Positions 1 through 6,670 of a DNA stretch of 22,824 nt are shown here, one piece after another (position 1 is the stretch's first letter; each line of letters begins with the position of its first letter). The stretch is taken from assembly GCA_963925545.1 (NCBI GenBank), contig CAWUSA010000023.1:1-22824 (forward strand). The letters run 5' to 3'. The notes beneath the pieces were generated by a model that was not told the DNA's origin, made no database searches, and saw only the letters and a list, made by a program, of their open reading frames with translations. The stretch comes from TMED14 sp963925545 (GTDB lineage Bacteria; Bacteroidota; Bacteroidia; Flavobacteriales; Schleiferiaceae). A program made the position numbers and the translations under genes.

Positions 1-21
1 AAGCAGCGCAATGCGCTGCTT
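1..21 (-). terminator. Hairpin downstream of tRNA-Ser
   Basis: AAGCAGCG pairs with CGCTGCTT across a short loop, directly 3' of the minus-strand tRNA. The minus-strand U-tract would lie left of position 1 and cannot be seen. It is identical to the complement of the hairpin at 151-171. Confidence 0.6.
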
Positions 22-29
22 TTTTATTG

Positions 30-116
30 CGGAGAGAGGGGGATTCGAACCCCCGCTAGAGTTGCCCCTATACCAGCTTTCCAGGCGGGCCCTTTCAACC
101 ACTCAGGCACCTCTAT
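30..116 (-). tRNA. tRNA-Ser(GGA), 5' end altered
   Basis: A class II tRNA of 87 nt, read on the minus strand. The anticodon loop CTGGAAA (84-78) gives anticodon GGA (82-80), reading UCC/UCU. A long variable arm closes with TAGGG/CTCTA around a GCAA loop, and the T-arm GGGGG-TTCGAAT-CCCCC is intact. No CCA is encoded after the discriminator G at 30. Oddities: the 5' acceptor strand is ATAGAGG, but the 3' strand TCTCTCC calls for GGAGAG at its start, so pairs 1-72 and 2-71 are lost; the anticodon stem also has a C-U mismatch (87/75). A terminator hairpin (151-171) and a second tRNA 3' fragment lie directly upstream, where a promoter would be expected. It may be a non-functional fold-back copy. 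Confidence 0.75.
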
Positions 117-142
117 CGGGGGTTCGAATCCCCCTCTCTCCG
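117..142 (+). pseudogene. tRNA-Ser 3' fragment (T-arm and acceptor strand)
   Basis: On the plus strand this stretch carries a complete T-arm (GGGGG, TTCGAAT, CCCCC), the acceptor 3' strand TCTCTCC and discriminator G. It is an exact inverted copy of the 3' end of the minus-strand tRNA at 30-54. No D-arm or anticodon arm precedes it on this strand, so it cannot make a tRNA. It is the right arm of the inverted repeat. Confidence 0.85.
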
Positions 143-150
143 CAATAAAA

Positions 151-175
151 AAGCAGCGCATTGCGCTGCTTTTTT
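151..175. terminator. Bidirectional intrinsic terminator
   Basis: AAGCAGCG (151-158) pairs with CGCTGCTT (164-171), followed on the plus strand by a T run. On the minus strand the hairpin is followed by TTTTTTATT, so it can also end the recJ-DUF502 operon transcript arriving from the right. That would place a terminator immediately upstream of the minus-strand tRNA. Confidence 0.75.
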
Positions 176-249
176 GTTTTGGAGAGGAAGGGTAATGAGC
201 CTAACTATACAATGTGCTATAAGTCAATTAGTTGCAAGAAAGTTTTTGG

Positions 250-795
250 TCAAGCCACCCCGCCTGCAATGATGTATTTCATCACGTCAGCAGATGACGC
301 ATCGAGTGGCTCCACATACTCCTTGGGGACCATGAATAGTTGACCAGATATGGCCAGGCTATGTGGAACATAAACAGCCACAAGATCTTTGGATGGGCTC
401 CCCAAGGAGCTGAGCTGCTCATCGGTGATAAAACCCACACGCCTCACTTCATGATCTGGCGATAGCTTGAGAAGAACAGGTGCATCAAAGCCCTTCTTTT
501 TTCCTGTGAGCGACTTGGTCAAGTCCTTGACCGAGGAGTAAAGGATTTTCACCAGAGGCATGCGTTCCAGTAACCTGTCCACCAGGCTGACTATCCGCAG
601 TTTGAGGGCATACTCACCAATGAACCCAATGGCTGTAATGCCTGAAATAAGGATGACAAAACCCAGGCCTGGGATGTCCATGGGAATGATGCTGTCAAGC
701 CCTTGGAGTAGGCTGATGACGGCATAAACCGTGATGGCAATGGGCGCGACATAGATCAATCCTTGAAGGAAGTAGGCAAGCAGGCGTTTGGTCAT
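250..795 (-). CDS. DUF502 family membrane protein
   Basis: 181 aa, matching the usual size of the DUF502 family of small bacterial membrane proteins, whose function is not established. Two hydrophobic segments lie in the N-terminal third (about residues 8-30 and 44-63), followed by a soluble C-terminal domain with the family-typical run LVKILYSSVKDLTKSL near residue 80 and a conserved AVYVPHS segment near 140. Its ATG overlaps the stop of the upstream mmcQ/yjbR-like gene by 4 bp (ATGA), so the two are translationally coupled. It is the last gene of the recJ operon, and the hairpin at 151-171 is the likely transcript end. The family assignment is firm; no function is inferred. Confidence 0.88.
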   Translation of the reverse strand: MTKRLLAYFLQGLIYVAPIAITVYAVISLLQGLDSIIPMDIPGLGFVILISGITAIGFIGEYALKLRIVSLVDRLLERMPLVKILYSSVKDLTKSLTGKKKGFDAPVLLKLSPDHEVRRVGFITDEQLSSLGSPSKDLVAVYVPHSLAISGQLFMVPKEYVEPLDASSADVMKYIIAGGVA

Positions 796-1148
796 GACAG
801 AAGGGGGTAGTTAGATTGAATATTCTTAGGCAATGTATGAATAACGAGGTTGTAGGAATTGTTGATCCATGCAAAACCTCTGTTGATGTTGTCCAGGTCA
901 TTGAGCATCACAGATGCCCAATGCCGGGCGCTGAGGTAACTTGTGCGGGTGATGCAGGCTTCAGACTCCCTGAGGCTTTCAAGTTCATCGGGGTCAAATT
1001 TCAAAGCCATCCGGTTTTCTCCATCCAGGGCAAAGAGCGCAAATAGTTTATTGGCCACTTTGAAAACAAGGGTGGTTTTGTCGAAAGGGAAGCTAGCCTC
1101 AGATTGGGGCAGAGATTCACAATAGGAGATGGCTTCATCCTGCGTCAT
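792..1148 (-). CDS. MmcQ/YjbR family protein
   Basis: 118 aa, a full-length member of the small MmcQ/YjbR (CyaY-like fold) family often annotated as DNA-binding. The order of conserved blocks fits: an N-terminal YCESLPQSEASFPF segment, a central VFKVANKLFAL strand, ALKFDPDE, then the typical SARHWASVML motif and a C-terminal helix. The biochemical role of the family is poorly defined. The start overlaps the stop of the atl gene by 4 bp, and the stop overlaps the DUF502 start by 4 bp. This indicates one polycistronic message with the repair gene recJ and the DNA-lesion-binding atl, which is compatible with a DNA-related role but does not prove one. Confidence 0.9.
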   Translation of the reverse strand: MTQDEAISYCESLPQSEASFPFDKTTLVFKVANKLFALFALDGENRMALKFDPDELESLRESEACITRTSYLSARHWASVMLNDLDNINRGFAWINNSYNLVIHTLPKNIQSNYPLLS

Positions 1149-1501
1149 AGGCCTATGTCATCAAGGTCAATGCCCAGCTCTTTCACGGGGTCCCAATGGT
1201 GCCTGTCAAAGTCTTGAACTTGATCATTTTTGATAACAACACCTTCCGCTTCAAGCATCTGCTCCATGGCATTGATGCCTGGGAAATGGGCCTTACCTGA
1301 AAGCAAGCCAAGGCGGTTCACCACACGATGGGCTGGAATGCCACCTTTGCCATGGCTAGCATTCATGGCGTAGCCAACAGTTCTAGCTGCCCCAGCAGCA
1401 CCCACTGCTCTTGCAATGGCGCCATAGCTGGCTACTTTGCCTGATGGAATCTGGCGCACAATGTCATAGACGCGATCGTAAAAGTCCTTTGGAAGTGGCA
1501 T
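1145..1501 (-). CDS. Alkyltransferase-like protein (MGMT family, no active Cys)
   Basis: 118 aa corresponding to the C-terminal DNA-binding domain of O6-alkylguanine-DNA alkyltransferases. IPSGKVASYGAIA (residues 18-30) is the classical helix-turn-helix region with the base-flipping Tyr. At residues 55-61 the active-site motif reads IPAHRVV, so the alkyl-accepting Cys of PCHRV is replaced by Ala57. Alkyltransferase-like (ATL) proteins of this kind bind O6-alkylguanine without repairing it and hand the lesion to nucleotide excision repair. The length fits a stand-alone ATL. The gene lies 26 bp after trmB and overlaps the next gene by 4 bp. It could also be called a generic MGMT-domain protein; true methyltransferase activity is not expected. 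Confidence 0.9.
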   Translation of the reverse strand: MPLPKDFYDRVYDIVRQIPSGKVASYGAIARAVGAAGAARTVGYAMNASHGKGGIPAHRVVNRLGLLSGKAHFPGINAMEQMLEAEGVVIKNDQVQDFDRHHWDPVKELGIDLDDIGL

Positions 1502-1527
1502 GATGTCAAGTTATGCAAGGAAAGGCA

Positions 1528-2211
1528 TCAATTGGCCAGTGGGAAACTGAATTTCAGGTAGGTGATGGCCTTGCCCTGGTCAAGCCACATCTTTTCATAG
1601 AAGGTCTTGCATGCTAAAGCCTCATGCATGGGCTGCTCAAGGATTTGATCGTACACATCGTGGTAGGTCTCATGAATCGTCAAGCCCATGCTGCTGATAA
1701 GGCCATGCAAATAGCCATGCAAAAACTCAGAGTCTGACTTGAGATGAATGCATCCCCCTGGTTTGAGAACCCGCTGATAAATGGCAAGGAAATCAGGGTT
1801 AATCATGCGGTGTTTACGCCGCTGAAACTTGATTTGCGGGTCGGGGAAAGTGATCCATATTTCATCAACCTCACCGGGAGCGAAACATTGCTCAAGCCAC
1901 TCAATGCGTGTGCGAAGGAATCCCACATTGGTTAAATGCTCTTCCTTGGACTGGCTTGCGCCTTTCCATAGTCGTGCACCCTTGATGTCCATGCCTAGGA
2001 AGTTTTTCTTGGGATCACGCTGCGCTAAAGTCACGGTGTACTCGCCACCACCACAGCCAAGCTCAAGGACCAAGGGTTGTTTGCTGGGGAAAAAGTCTGT
2101 GTTCCACTTGCCTCGCATGTGAAATCCTTCTCGGACCTCATCCACGCTTGGTTGAAGTACATGCTTGTAGCCATCGATGGCTTTGAATTTCCTGAGTTTA
2201 TCCTTGCCCAT
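1528..2211 (-). CDS. trmB: tRNA (guanine-N7-)-methyltransferase TrmB
   Basis: 227 aa. TrmB uses SAM to methylate G46 in the variable loop of tRNAs. The Rossmann SAM-binding motif LVLELGCGGGEYT lies near residues 47-59, followed by FLGMDIKGARLWKGA and the TrmB signature DEIWITFPDPQIK (about residues 115-127), which holds the conserved FPDPW/Q active-site loop. The C-terminal TFYEKMW block is typical of the family. The ATG start overlaps the 3' end of recJ by 14 bp, so translation is probably coupled. Length and motifs are those of a complete enzyme. Confidence 0.96.
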   Translation of the reverse strand: MGKDKLRKFKAIDGYKHVLQPSVDEVREGFHMRGKWNTDFFPSKQPLVLELGCGGGEYTVTLAQRDPKKNFLGMDIKGARLWKGASQSKEEHLTNVGFLRTRIEWLEQCFAPGEVDEIWITFPDPQIKFQRRKHRMINPDFLAIYQRVLKPGGCIHLKSDSEFLHGYLHGLISSMGLTIHETYHDVYDQILEQPMHEALACKTFYEKMWLDQGKAITYLKFSFPLAN

Positions 2212-3877
2212 GTGGCTGCAAATCTACGAAGCGAAGCTGTCGCGTTTGCCTGCCCCGGAAGTGATTCCATTCCAGGTGGACAGCTACATCAACTGCCTGC
2301 TCAATCCATGGGAGATGTCCCATGTTGAAACCAATACCTGACACGCGATCGCCGGTTTGAGGATCAACCACATCTGCCTTGAGATGCTTGCCTTCGCTGG
2401 GTTTGCTGATGTTTTGTAGTCGCACATTTCGCAGCCCCCACAAGGGACTGGGGAAGCCCATGCCAAATGGCTCTAAGCGTTCCAATAGGGTGCAAAGCTC
2501 TACGCTTAACTCCTTCACGGACACCAAGGCGTCAATGTGAAGTGAGGGTTGACGCTTCGCTTCCGGCCACAATTGATCAGCCGCTTCATTGAATGCCTGC
2601 CTGAATGTTTGAAGGTTTTTTGGGAGTAAGGTCATCCCCGCGGCAGCCCGATGGCCGCCAAACTGTGTCAAATGCGATGAGCTGTTATCCAGGGCTTGGT
2701 ATAGGTCTAACCCATCAGCAGTCCTTGCGCTGCCAGCCAGCACACCTTCGTGTTCAGTCAGCACCACAACAGGCTTATGGAAGGCCTCAACAAGCCGCTG
2801 TGCCACAATCCCCAATACCCCTTTGTGCCAGCCTTTTTTGCATAGCACCAAAGCCACATCATCCTTGAATGATTCTGCCATGGTTAGGGCCTCATCAAGC
2901 ACCTGCTGTTCTGTCAAGCGCCGCTGCGCATTGAAGGCCTCAATGTTTTGCCCCAAATCGTTCAGGAGCTGAGGGTTTGGGGTGCAAAGTAAATCCACAG
3001 CCAAGTGACCATGGTGCATTCTTCCAGCTGCATTGATGCGTGGTCCAATAGAGAAAACCACGTCTTGAAGGTTGACAGGTCCCTTGTCTAGCCTGCCTTG
3101 TAGCAGTGCTTGCAGGGAGGCCCGAGATCGCTCGTTAATCCGTTGCAAGCCTTGCCTAACCATCCACCGGTTGAGCCCAAGGATGGGCACCATGTCAGCG
3201 CCAATGCTCACTGCCACCAGATCCAGCAGCTCATCCAAATCATGGGGGTTGAGACCTGCCTTTGCGTAAGCAGAGCGCCACAGCATATACCCTACGCCAC
3301 AGCCACTCAAGCTTTTTTCAGGGTAGTTACAGTCTTTTCTCATGGGATCAACCACGGCAAAGGCCGGCGGCAATTCCTTGCCGGGTTGATGGTGATCTGT
3401 CACAATGACATCAATGCCTTTCGATTGGGCTTGGCCAATCAAGTCATGTGCCTTGATGCCACAGTCAAGGGTAATCATCAAGGTGGCTCCGCGTTCCAAT
3501 GCCGCATCGATGCCTTGTTGGGATAGACCATAGCCCTCAGTGTAGCGATCAGGGATGTAAGTGGATAGGATCCAGCCGCCCTGATCCAGCGCCATCTTGC
3601 CTACAGAAACAGCAGTGGTCCCATCCACATCGTAATCGCCAAAAAGCATGACATGTTCCTTGCTTTCTCTGGCCTTAGCCAACCTCAGGGAAGCCTTGTC
3701 CATGTCTGCCATGAGCAAAGGGTTGACTTGCGCGAGCGGCGTGCCATGGATAAAACCCTTGACATCCTCTAGGGTACGCATCTTGTGATGCAAAAGGAAG
3801 GTCGCCAATGCGCTGTTCCCGCTCAATTCTGAGGCCAATGCTTCGAGATGAGTAGGATCCGGGCTTGCTTGATTCAA
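2198..3877 (-). CDS. recJ: Single-stranded-DNA-specific exonuclease RecJ
   Basis: 559 aa. RecJ degrades single-stranded DNA 5' to 3' in recombination, mismatch and base-excision repair. The DHH phosphoesterase motifs are DYDVDGTT (81-88), LDCG (137-140) and TDHH (160-163); the DHHA1 motif GGHRAAAGM is at 407-415; an OB-like C-terminal domain follows. The start is uncertain. The given start is a TTG with no clear ribosome-binding site, and the in-frame reading continues upstream through a Trp that resembles the conserved N-terminal W of RecJ, without an ATG or GTG before a stop in the AT-rich neighbouring region. The original 5' end may have been altered there. First gene of the recJ-trmB-atl-mmcQ-DUF502 operon. 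Confidence 0.95.
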   Translation of the reverse strand: MNQASPDPTHLEALASELSGNSALATFLLHHKMRTLEDVKGFIHGTPLAQVNPLLMADMDKASLRLAKARESKEHVMLFGDYDVDGTTAVSVGKMALDQGGWILSTYIPDRYTEGYGLSQQGIDAALERGATLMITLDCGIKAHDLIGQAQSKGIDVIVTDHHQPGKELPPAFAVVDPMRKDCNYPEKSLSGCGVGYMLWRSAYAKAGLNPHDLDELLDLVAVSIGADMVPILGLNRWMVRQGLQRINERSRASLQALLQGRLDKGPVNLQDVVFSIGPRINAAGRMHHGHLAVDLLCTPNPQLLNDLGQNIEAFNAQRRLTEQQVLDEALTMAESFKDDVALVLCKKGWHKGVLGIVAQRLVEAFHKPVVVLTEHEGVLAGSARTADGLDLYQALDNSSSHLTQFGGHRAAAGMTLLPKNLQTFRQAFNEAADQLWPEAKRQPSLHIDALVSVKELSVELCTLLERLEPFGMGFPSPLWGLRNVRLQNISKPSEGKHLKADVVDPQTGDRVSGIGFNMGHLPWIEQAVDVAVHLEWNHFRGRQTRQLRFVDLQPHGQG

Positions 3878-3915
3878 CCAGGTTTTAAGGGGCGATTCCT
3901 TTAGATTTATAATTG

Positions 3916-4704
3916 CTAGTTCTTTAGTATCCTATGATTAGTGGGGATGCCATTTTCTATTGAACGAAGAATGTACACACCACTTTTAAAACTTGTCATA
4001 TCCAAAGTAGTGCTATTTTTTGCTTGCACAAGTAATTTTCCTTCGATGCTGTATAATGCTATTAAATCAATGCGAGAATCAGAGTTAACAGTAACAATGC
4101 CGTTGGTGGGGTTTGGGAAAACAGTGGTTGTATTTCTTGATATTTCGTCATTACCTAAGTAGGCAGCGTCACCAAATACATTATCAAAATACATGGTATC
4201 ATTTGCTGAACGAGCTACAAAATCAGGGAATACAACTAACTGATCGTAAGCTAGGCCTCCAATATGTGCAGAAAAATCAAAGGTTAATTGCTCCCACTGA
4301 TTTATCAATGTGTTAGCTACTTTAATTTCTCCTAATGAGGCAGCAGAAGAAGTTACCAATTTAATACCTACGTCACTAATCTTGGTTTTCCAAACCATGA
4401 TTCTGATAATGCTGTTGGAAGTGTCAATGCTGAATGTGCCAATATCTGAACCGTGCATTGTTTCGCATCCTGCCCAGGGGTTTCCTGCTTGAAGAGCTAT
4501 AAATCTAGCTACAGTTGAAGAGGTATTTAAGCCTGTAGGATCCGGGTTTGCAACAATTTGTAAAGAAGGATTTGTAGAGTTCTCAAAGACAGTCCAAGTC
4601 CAGCTTGCTCCGTAGCCGCTAGTCTCAAAGTCTACGGGTATATTTTGCGCAAATGACAAGGTTGATGCCGTAATAAGTATACCTATAAAGTAATTTTTTT
4701 TCAT
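3916..4704 (-). CDS. Secreted protein with T9SS type A sorting domain
   Basis: 262 aa. An N-terminal Lys-Lys and hydrophobic stretch ending LSFAQ is a Sec signal peptide (about residues 1-19). The middle (about 22-175) looks like a beta-sandwich, carbohydrate-binding-module-like domain: it opens with PVDFETSGYG and has NPDPTGLNTS, as in N-terminal domains of secreted Bacteroidota glycosidases. No catalytic domain is visible. From about residue 190, VFPNPTNGIVTV and the C-terminal ILKN match the type A sorting domain that directs export and surface attachment through the type IX secretion system. The gene is clearly AT-richer than its neighbours (bases 4321-4380 are 33% GC; 3241-3300 in recJ are 58%), suggesting recent acquisition. 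Substrate unknown. Confidence 0.88.
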   Translation of the reverse strand: MKKNYFIGILITASTLSFAQNIPVDFETSGYGASWTWTVFENSTNPSLQIVANPDPTGLNTSSTVARFIALQAGNPWAGCETMHGSDIGTFSIDTSNSIIRIMVWKTKISDVGIKLVTSSAASLGEIKVANTLINQWEQLTFDFSAHIGGLAYDQLVVFPDFVARSANDTMYFDNVFGDAAYLGNDEISRNTTTVFPNPTNGIVTVNSDSRIDLIALYSIEGKLLVQAKNSTTLDMTSFKSGVYILRSIENGIPTNHRILKN

Positions 4705-4850
4705 GTTATTGTTTTATTTATTTCAATAAATGTAGACATAAAATGTTAATTGTAAAAAGTACAATAAGACATGATGATGCCACTGCCTATTTAGATTGCT
4801 GCATAAAAAGGCGCAGAAAAACCCTTTTTTTTATTAGCACCTACGCTTGA
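4705..4850. other. AT-rich intergenic region
   Basis: 146 bp between the DAHP synthase gene and the T9SS cargo gene, both on the minus strand. It holds a likely terminator for the upstream operon (4805-4846) and the leader of the T9SS gene. On the minus strand, TACATTTA (4727-4734) is one base off the TAnnTTTG promoter element, 22 bp before the ATG. A short inverted repeat ATTTATT-TC-AATAAAT lies beside it but may be chance in such AT-rich DNA. Confidence 0.6.
4805..4846 (-). terminator. Probable terminator of the rsmI-DAHP synthase operon
   Basis: Read on the minus strand, GCGTAG (4846-4841) can pair with CTGCGC (4816-4811), with one G-U pair. It encloses an A-rich/T-rich inner stem around GGG and is followed at once by CTTTTT (4810-4805). 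The loop is long, so the call is tentative. Confidence 0.45.
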
Positions 4851-5951
4851 TTATCCCTTTCGCTTGCTCTGATAGACCTTGGTCTGATGTTCCACAGAGT
4901 ATTTGTGTACGGTTTGAAAGAGGGCTTCGATGTAGGCCTTATCTAGGCCTAACTGCACGGCTTGATCGCCTCGTTTAGCCAGGATATCAAACCAGCGATC
5001 CATTTGGAAAATACCTGCACCGTGCTCTGCTTTAATCTGGGACAATTCATTCACGATGGCCATGCGCTCGCGCATGAGCTTGACCATGGCTTCATCTACC
5101 CTGTCCAGGGCCTTGCGCTGATCGCCAATCATTGGCCCTATATCACGCCGGATGCGTTGGCGTTCATCGGTGATGGATTGTATCATGTGGTGGAATGTGG
5201 AGGGGGTGAGTTGCTGTGCCGCATCGCTCAGGGCATGGTCCGGGTCAGAATGCACCTCCACCATCAGACCGTCCATTCCAAGGTCCATGGCAGTTTGTGC
5301 AACCTGTGGTACAAGGCTTCGCTTGCCCGCAATGTGGCTGGGGTCACAGATGATGGGGAGGTCAGGGGCAAGGCGCCTGAGTTCAAAGCTTATTTCCCAT
5401 TTAGGGTCATTGCGGTAGGGTGAGCTGTGGCTGTCAAAGAACCCGCGATGCACGGCCGCAATCTGAGTGCATCCAACTTTTTCCAATCGCTCAATGGCCC
5501 CTAACCACAGGCCCACATCTGCATGGATGGGGTTTTTGACCATGACGGGGATGTCATGACCTTGAATGGCCTGTGCAATGTCTTGCACATAAAAGGGGTT
5601 CACCGTGGTGCGTGCGCCGATCCAAATGGCATCTACCCCTGCGTTGATGGCTGCTTCCACATGCTCCTTGCGCGCCACCTCGATCATGAAGGGCATGCCA
5701 GTGGCTTCTCGCATGTTCACCAGCCACTCCAATGCAACCTTTCCCATGCCATCAAATCCCCCAGGTCGTGTGCGGGGCTTCCAAACACCAGCCCGGTAAA
5801 TGGATGCATGCCCGGATTTGCGTAAATCAATGGCAGTAGCCATCACCTGATCCTCCGACTCTGCACTGCAGGGGCCGGCAATGATCAGAGGCTGTTCAGG
5901 GGTCATCGTCCACTCAGCCCAGGTTTTTTGTTGTTGACTGTGCAGGTTCAT
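4851..5951 (-). CDS. Bifunctional DAHP synthase / chorismate mutase (type II)
   Basis: 366 aa. The N-terminal part (about 15-260) is a class I-beta DAHP synthase, which condenses phosphoenolpyruvate and erythrose 4-phosphate at the entry to the shikimate pathway. Markers are IIAGPCSAES (23-32), RAGVWKPRTRPGGF, WIGARTTVNPF, AAVHRGFF and CDPSHIAGKRS, with metal- and substrate-binding Cys, His and Glu residues in place. The C-terminal part (about 270-366) is an AroQ-type chorismate mutase helix bundle (RKALDRVDEAMVKLMRERM), the step towards prephenate. This fusion is common in Bacteroidota, where the mutase domain can also serve as an allosteric sensor. The ATG overlaps the rsmI stop by 4 bp, so it is co-translated with rsmI. 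Confidence 0.95.
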   Translation of the reverse strand: MNLHSQQQKTWAEWTMTPEQPLIIAGPCSAESEDQVMATAIDLRKSGHASIYRAGVWKPRTRPGGFDGMGKVALEWLVNMREATGMPFMIEVARKEHVEAAINAGVDAIWIGARTTVNPFYVQDIAQAIQGHDIPVMVKNPIHADVGLWLGAIERLEKVGCTQIAAVHRGFFDSHSSPYRNDPKWEISFELRRLAPDLPIICDPSHIAGKRSLVPQVAQTAMDLGMDGLMVEVHSDPDHALSDAAQQLTPSTFHHMIQSITDERQRIRRDIGPMIGDQRKALDRVDEAMVKLMRERMAIVNELSQIKAEHGAGIFQMDRWFDILAKRGDQAVQLGLDKAYIEALFQTVHKYSVEHQTKVYQSKRKG

Positions 5952-6670
5952 GTGCGTGCCTTCTGGGTGGATGACGATTTGCTTGGTTTTGCCTTGGCCT
6001 TAGCGCCTGCAATGACCACTACCATTTCCCCTTTAGCCTTGTGCTGGGAGAAATGCTCAGCTAGCTCCGCCAAGGTTCCGCGATGGAAGGTCTCAAACAG
6101 TTTGCTGATTTCTCTTGCCACACAGGCCTCCCTCTCTGGACCCATCGCCTCAGCACATTCCTTGAGGCTTTTAGCAATGCGGTGTGGTGATTCGTAAAAG
6201 GCCAGTGTCCGTGTCTCCTCAACCCATGATTCAATGCGTTTTTTACGACCCTTTTTCACGGGAAGGAATCCCTCAAAGACAAACCGATCACAGGGGATGC
6301 CACTGCCAACAAGGGCTGGTATGATGGCCGTTGCACCTGGCAAGGACTCCACTTGAATCCCGGCTTCAATGCAAGCGCGAACCAGCAAAAACCCCGGGTC
6401 ACTGATGCCAGGCGTGCCAGCGTCACTGATCAAAGCCACATGGCCCTGAGATGACTGAATGCTAGCTATAACTTGATCCACGGTGTCATGTTCGTTGTGC
6501 ATGTGAAAGGATCGCAAGGTGCCCTGAATACCAAGGAGGTTTAGCAGTTTCCTGGATGTCCGAGTGTCCTCTGCATAAATGCAGTCAGCCTCAGCCAATG
6601 CCTCCTTGCCGCGAACGGTGATGTCGCCAAGGTTGCCAATGGGGGTCGGTATCAGAAGGAGCTTTCCCAT
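5948..6670 (-). CDS. rsmI: 16S rRNA (cytidine1402-2'-O)-methyltransferase RsmI
   Basis: 240 aa. RsmI (formerly YraL) uses SAM to 2'-O-methylate C1402 in the 16S rRNA decoding centre. It belongs to the tetrapyrrole-methylase fold: LIPTPIGNLGDITVRG near the N-terminus, YAEDTRTSRKLL near 33, VALISDAGTPGISDPG near 79-94, and LPGATAIIPALVGSG near 113. ESPHRI near 160 is also characteristic. The C-terminal extension is Lys/Ala/Ser-rich. The ATG directly abuts the stop codon of the upstream hypothetical gene, and its stop overlaps the DAHP synthase start, so the three form an operon. The divergent tdk is a common neighbour of rsmI in Bacteroidota. Confidence 0.96.
   Translation of the reverse strand: MGKLLLIPTPIGNLGDITVRGKEALAEADCIYAEDTRTSRKLLNLLGIQGTLRSFHMHNEHDTVDQVIASIQSSQGHVALISDAGTPGISDPGFLLVRACIEAGIQVESLPGATAIIPALVGSGIPCDRFVFEGFLPVKKGRKKRIESWVEETRTLAFYESPHRIAKSLKECAEAMGPEREACVAREISKLFETFHRGTLAELAEHFSQHKAKGEMVVVIAGAKAKAKPSKSSSTQKART

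Larger units (their letters stand above)
1..171. repeat. Near-perfect inverted repeat around tRNA-Ser
   Basis: Bases 1-55 are the exact reverse complement of 117-171. The match extends to 1-61 against 111-171 with a single mismatch (56/116). Each arm holds a terminator hairpin, a short AT linker and the 3' part of a tRNA-Ser (acceptor 3' strand plus T-arm). The spacer holds the rest of one tRNA on the minus strand. The left arm begins exactly at the window edge, so its true length is unknown. The shared CTCTA at the fold point (111-115 against the complement of 57-61) suggests a template switch at microhomology. Confidence 0.95.

Noticed and set aside
181..187. GGAGAGG, which equals the expected 5' acceptor strand of the tRNA-Ser
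   Set aside because: The following bases show no D-arm, so the match is probably chance.
161..343. Short plus-strand frame beginning in the terminator hairpin
   Set aside because: It starts inside the hairpin, runs antisense into DUF502, and its residues look random.
3110..3526. 138-codon plus-strand frame inside recJ
   Set aside because: It is antisense to the RecJ catalytic domain, with no recognisable motif or start signals.
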